Source: Planctomycetota bacterium (GTDB taxonomy: Bacteria > Planctomycetota > Planctomycetia > Isosphaerales > Isosphaeraceae). Taken from it: 6,193 nucleotides of DNA. Shown piece after piece: positions 5,292 through 6,193 of the stretch. The notes under the pieces are model-generated. The model was not told the DNA's origin. It did not search any database and saw only the letters and a list, made by a program, of their open reading frames with translations. Position 1 is the first letter of the stretch; each line of letters starts with the position of its first letter. The stretch is from NCBI GenBank assembly GCA_021778575.1, contig JAJYCH010000305.1, positions 1-6,193 on the forward strand, written 5' to 3'. Position numbers and translations under genes: made by a program.

Positions 5292-6193
5292 TTAACCGGT
5301 CGGACCGGCTTCGAGGAGGTCTTCGAGTTCTTCGAGGAGCCTGTCATTCTCCAACGAGGAACGTAGTCCGATCCGGATCTGGCCGCGAGTGGCGACCAAC
5401 TGATCCGGCCCGGTCAGCAAGGCGCCGACTTCGAGGCCCGCGAAATCGGAACACTCACGGACCAGATAGCCTCGACGAGCCAGCGCTTCCTGAAGTCCGC
5501 CCGAGTCCCAATCGGTCTGGGTCAGGCTGACCAGGACGTAATTCGGCAGCGGCGGCGCGGAATCGGGGCGAATCCGGTCGGGCCAGACCGGTCGAATGCC
5601 CTCGATCTCCCAGAGTCGCTCGACGACCCGAGCGACCTCCGTCGCCATGAACTCCACGGTCCGCTGGCGATACTCTCGATCCTCCAGCGCCGCAAGCGCC
5701 GCGGCCTCGGCCGGCGCGGCGATCGTCCACGGGTCCTGAAACTGGCGGAGCCGGGTCACCATGTCGGGCGGAGCGATCGCGTAGCCAACTCGAAGCCCCG
5801 GCAGAGCATAGAACTTCGAGAACGACCGGAGGACCAGCAGGTTATCGAGCTGAGCCGCCGAAGCGATCAGGGTCCGGTCAGCCTCATCGGCCAGGAACGG
5901 CAGGTGGCTCTCATCAACGATCGTCAACAACCCCAGGGTCTTCGCCACCTGGTCGAGCAATGTTGTTCGATCCCAGGCCAGGCCGGTCGGGTTGTTGGGA
6001 TGACCGGTCCAGAAGATTCCGTTGGCGTCGATGGGAAACACATCCTGACGCCAGCCGAGCACATGCTCGCCCCAGACCTTGGCCCGAAGCTCATTGTGCT
6101 TCGAGATCCGGCGGTACTCGGCATAAGTGGGATCGACGAGGTGCGACAGCGGCTTTCCGGGATCACCGAGAGCCTGCGCGTGAAAGGCCAGAA
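5292..6193 (-). CDS. cobD: PLP-dependent aminotransferase-fold enzyme, likely L-threonine-O-3-phosphate decarboxylase (N terminus missing)
   Basis: The last 299 residues are in the window; the frame is open to 6191 and the start lies beyond the right edge. It is a fold-type I PLP enzyme of the HisC/CobD group. Numbering from the first visible codon: VDPTYAEYRR at 20-29, HPNNPTG at 64-70, the PLP-ring aspartate in VDESHLPFL at D93, the Schiff-base lysine in SFSKFYALPGLRVGY at K126 with phosphate-binding R134, and the carboxylate-binding arginine in IRIGLR at R277, followed by END-L-EEL. All expected catalytic residues in the fragment are present. Threonine-phosphate decarboxylase makes (R)-1-amino-2-propanol phosphate, the substrate of CbiB, whose gene follows 155 bp downstream; that context favours this over histidinol-phosphate aminotransferase, the main alternative. 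I use the Salmonella name cobD; the Pseudomonas name is cobC. A short hairpin (CCGGT-loop-ACCGG, 5296-5308) overlaps its last codons. Confidence 0.5.
   Translation of the reverse strand, partial: LAFHAQALGDPGKPLSHLVDPTYAEYRRISKHNELRAKVWGEHVLGWRQDVFPIDANGIFWTGHPNNPTGLAWDRTTLLDQVAKTLGLLTIVDESHLPFLADEADRTLIASAAQLDNLLVLRSFSKFYALPGLRVGYAIAPPDMVTRLRQFQDPWTIAAPAEAAALAALEDREYRQRTVEFMATEVARVVERLWEIEGIRPVWPDRIRPDSAPPLPNYVLVSLTQTDWDSGGLQEALARRGYLVRECSDFAGLEVGALLTGPDQLVATRGQIRIGLRSSLENDRLLEELEDLLEAGPTG

Overview
The window looks like chromosomal DNA of a planctomycete, probably of the Isosphaeraceae type. The grounds are the high GC content, a Ser/Thr kinase with the N-terminal module and DLG motif typical of planctomycete kinases, a Uma2-family protein, a HAD hydrolase of a kind I associate with this phylum, and a very high density of the hexamer CGATCG. 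This placement is inference from gene content; there is no rRNA or other marker gene.

Layout. Positions 1-1742 hold three genes on the minus strand. In reading order they are a HAD-family hydrolase (1742 to 867), a Uma2-family PD-(D/E)XK protein (804 to 178), and the first 47 codons of 6-phosphogluconate dehydrogenase (gnd, from 141 off the left edge). Gaps of 62 and 36 bp would allow one transcript. The 62-bp gap carries a near-palindrome, GGGGTCTGACTCC, that resembles REP/RAYT-type repeats. Positions 1743-2085 contain no secure gene, but at 1808-1953 there are traces of a short minus-strand reading frame that appears broken by one base.

Positions 2086-2385 (plus) encode a 99-aa protein with two hydrophobic segments and a Pro/Ala tail. 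Its ribosome binding site lies in an 8-bp hairpin. From the base after its stop codon, a 93-nt imperfect palindrome (2386-2478) can fold into one long rod capped by a GNRA tetraloop. A second small hairpin follows, then a hairpin-rich spacer up to a complete Ser/Thr protein kinase (2833-4137, plus) anchored by a single C-terminal membrane helix.

Converging on the kinase, with only 6 bp between stop codons, are two minus-strand genes for late cobalamin assembly: CbiB, adenosylcobinamide-phosphate synthase (5136 to 4144), and a fold-type I PLP enzyme (5292 to the right edge), best read as L-threonine-O-3-phosphate decarboxylase. The decarboxylase makes aminopropanol phosphate and CbiB attaches it to cobyric acid, so the pair forms a two-step module. 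A plausible sigma-70-like promoter precedes cbiB in the 155-bp gap between them.

I see no phage, CRISPR array, tRNA, rRNA or insertion sequence, and no clear new multi-gene system. The points most worth checking are the long palindrome after the small membrane-protein gene, the RBS hairpin before it, the frameshifted short frame, the altered signature motifs in CbiB, and the CGATCG excess.
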